Shown here piece by piece: positions 22,814 to 24,297 of a stretch of 24,297 nt of DNA. Origin of the DNA: Clostridiales bacterium UBA1774 (GTDB lineage Bacteria; Bacillota; Clostridia; Oscillospirales; Oscillospiraceae); assembly GCA_002314635.1 (NCBI GenBank), contig DCGQ01000041.1:149-24445 (forward strand), in the 5' to 3' direction. Under the pieces are notes generated by a model. That model worked only from the letters and a program-made list of their open reading frames with translations, made no database searches and was not told where the DNA came from. Every line of letters begins with the position of its first letter. Positions within the stretch are counted from its first letter, which is position 1. Made by a program: the position numbers and the translations under genes.

Positions 22814-23994
22814 TATTTCACGGCCTCAAGCAGCGCTTCCACCTTGTCCGTGTCTTCCCAGCGAACACCCAGATCGGTACGGCCCATGTGGCCGTAAGCC
22901 GCCAGATGGCGATAAATGGGTTTCTGCAGCTCCAGCGTGCGGATGATAGCGGTAGGCCGCAGGTCGAACACCTGCTTTACGGCCTCTTCCAGCCGGTTAT
23001 CCGTCACCTTGCCGGTGCCGAAGGTGTCCACCAGAATGCTGACCGGCTGTGCAACGCCGATGGCGTAAGCCAGCTCGATCTGGCACTTGTCCGCCAGTCC
23101 GGCGGCAACGATGTTCTTCGCGATATAACGAGCTGCATAAGCGGCGCTGCGGTCCACCTTGGTGGGATCCTTGCCGGAGAAGGCTCCGCCGCCGTGGGGA
23201 GCGTATCCGCCGTAGGTGTCCACGATGATCTTCCGGCCGGTGAGGCCGCTGTCACCGTGGGGGCCGCCGATGACAAAGCGGCCGGTGGGATTCACATAAT
23301 ACTTGGTATTCTCATCCAGCAGCTGGGCGGGAACGATGGGCTTCACCACCAGCTCGATCATATCCTTCCGGATGGTCTCCAGAGCCGCATCCGGATCATG
23401 CTGGGTGGAAATCACGATGGTGTCCACACGGCAGGGCTTTCCATCTTCGCCGTATTCCACGGTGACCTGCGTTTTTCCATCGGGACGCAGATAGCTTACC
23501 AGACCCTGCTTGCGAACCTCGCTGAGCCGCTTGGCCAGACGATGCGCCAGAGAAATGGGCAAGGGCATCAGCTCCGGGGTTTCGTTACAGGCATAGCCGA
23601 ACATCATACCCTGATCGCCTGCACCGTTCTGCAGCTCATCAATGCCCTCCTCCTTGGCTTCCAGAGACTTGTCAACGCCCATGGCAATATCGCCGGACTG
23701 CTCGTCAATGGCAGTCAGTACGGCACAGGTGTCCGCATCAAAGCCGGTAGCGGCGTCGGTATAGCCGATTTCCCGCACCACCTGACGGGCAATTTTCGGA
23801 ATATCCACCACACTTTTGGTGGTGATCTCGCCCATGATGTAGATCACGCCGGTGGTAGCGGTGCATTCGCAGGCGACGCGGCCGGTGGGATCCTGTGCCA
23901 GAATGGCGTCCAGAACGGCGTCGGAAATCTGGTCACAGACCTTATCGGGATGTCCCTCAGTAACGGATTCAGAAGTAAAAAGACGCTTGCTCAT
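22813..23994 (-). CDS. metK: S-adenosylmethionine synthetase
   Basis: A 393-residue MetK that makes SAM from methionine and ATP. The N-terminal SESVTEGHPDKVCDQISDAV (8-27), the GAGDQGMMFGYA loop and GGGAFSGKDPTKVDRSAAY glycine-rich stretch are family hallmarks, and the length is normal. The start is ATG 23994, the family's MSKRLFTSES start, with AAAGGAG upstream; an in-frame extension to 24051 overlaps ahcY and is rejected. It lies 49 bases after ahcY and overlaps mtaD by one base at its stop. I see no SAM riboswitch in the short gap. Confidence 0.98.
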   Translation of the reverse strand: MSKRLFTSESVTEGHPDKVCDQISDAVLDAILAQDPTGRVACECTATTGVIYIMGEITTKSVVDIPKIARQVVREIGYTDAATGFDADTCAVLTAIDEQSGDIAMGVDKSLEAKEEGIDELQNGAGDQGMMFGYACNETPELMPLPISLAHRLAKRLSEVRKQGLVSYLRPDGKTQVTVEYGEDGKPCRVDTIVISTQHDPDAALETIRKDMIELVVKPIVPAQLLDENTKYYVNPTGRFVIGGPHGDSGLTGRKIIVDTYGGYAPHGGGAFSGKDPTKVDRSAAYAARYIAKNIVAAGLADKCQIELAYAIGVAQPVSILVDTFGTGKVTDNRLEEAVKQVFDLRPTAIIRTLELQKPIYRHLAAYGHMGRTDLGVRWEDTDKVEALLEAVK

Positions 23995-24043
23995 AGTATA
24001 TCGTATCTCCTTTGATTGGAATAATGTCTTATGTGTATATTTG

Positions 24044-24297
24044 TCAATCAACTTTCCAGCTGTTCAGGTACTTATTCTGCGCTTCGCTGAGGCTGTCGAT
24101 ATGGACGCCCATGGCCGCCAGCTTGACCAGCGCAATCTGGTCATCGATTTCTGCCGGAACCCTGTAGAGCTTCTTTTCCAGATGGGGATGCTTCGATATC
24201 CACTCGGCGGTCATGGCCTGCACGGCAAAGGACATGTCCATGATCTCGGCAGGGTGACCGTTGCCGCAGGCAAGGTTCACCAGACGGCCTTCGCCCA
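24044..24297 (-). CDS. ahcY: Adenosylhomocysteinase, C-terminal part (runs off window)
   Basis: The last 83 residues of S-adenosylhomocysteine hydrolase, which splits SAH to adenosine and homocysteine using bound NAD. The stretch GEGRLVNLACGNGHPAEIMD and the ending with VPAEIDDQIALVKLAAMGV are conserved in the family. The protein ends at YLNSWKVD, lacking the final Lys/His-Tyr-Arg-Tyr tail that contacts NAD in longer forms, as in short bacterial types such as Thermotoga. It is the upstream gene of the metK-mtaD operon; the upstream part of the gene and its promoter are outside the window. Confidence 0.95.
   Translation of the reverse strand, partial: GEGRLVNLACGNGHPAEIMDMSFAVQAMTAEWISKHPHLEKKLYRVPAEIDDQIALVKLAAMGVHIDSLSEAQNKYLNSWKVD

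Noticed and set aside
23995..24043. A possible SAM riboswitch before metK.
   Set aside because: The gap is only 49 bases inside an operon, far too short for a known SAM riboswitch, and shows no stem set.
1..24297. tRNA, rRNA, CRISPR arrays, insertion sequences or prophage genes.
   Set aside because: I found no matching structures, repeated spacer units, transposase or phage protein motifs on either strand.

Overview
The window looks like a chromosomal piece of a GC-rich Clostridia member, most likely an anaerobic gut-type Oscillospiraceae/Ruminococcaceae relative. This is inferred from Shine-Dalgarno boxes of the AAGGAGG type, Firmicutes families (FloA, FloT, NfeD, DUF1836, CvpA), a ferredoxin-type aldo/keto reductase and a Desulfovibrio-like aldehyde oxidoreductase. 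I see no rRNA, tRNA, CRISPR array, phage genes or transposase. Genes are densely packed in short operons on both strands, with well-formed sigma-A-type promoters and hairpin terminators.

Left part (1-6757): the start of an ABC transporter ATPase (minus), a two-gene minus-strand operon of MutS-like ATPases that lack mismatch-recognition domains, and a divergent, strongly codon-biased single gene for a molybdenum iron-sulfur aldehyde oxidoreductase.

Middle part (6758-11605): the most striking region. A seven-gene minus-strand operon assembles what Bacillus keeps at two loci: a DUF1836 regulator, an NfeD-like membrane protein carrying an inserted calcium-binding type aspartate repeat, a FloT-type flotillin, a zinc-ribbon membrane protein, a second NfeD, a FloA-type flotillin, and a 53-residue protein that starts directly after the floA stop. 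A cluster of palindromes sits on the only strong promoter, in front of the regulator. This looks like a self-regulated membrane-microdomain module.

Right-centre (11606-18891): an aldo/keto reductase with two Fe-S clusters, nagB, a divergent pair encoding a uroporphyrinogen-decarboxylase-family protein and a CvpA-type membrane protein, and a two-gene minus-strand operon of alpha-toroid glycosidase-like proteins. The second gene of that operon keeps the catalytic acid motif and the first has lost it.

Right end (18892-24297): a three-gene polar amino acid ABC importer (lipoprotein, permease, ATPase) with two hairpins between the first two genes, then a minus-strand S-adenosylmethionine cycle operon: ahcY (partial), metK and an mtaD-type deaminase. 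MetK makes SAM. AhcY and MtaD offer two routes for handling S-adenosylhomocysteine and related nucleosides.
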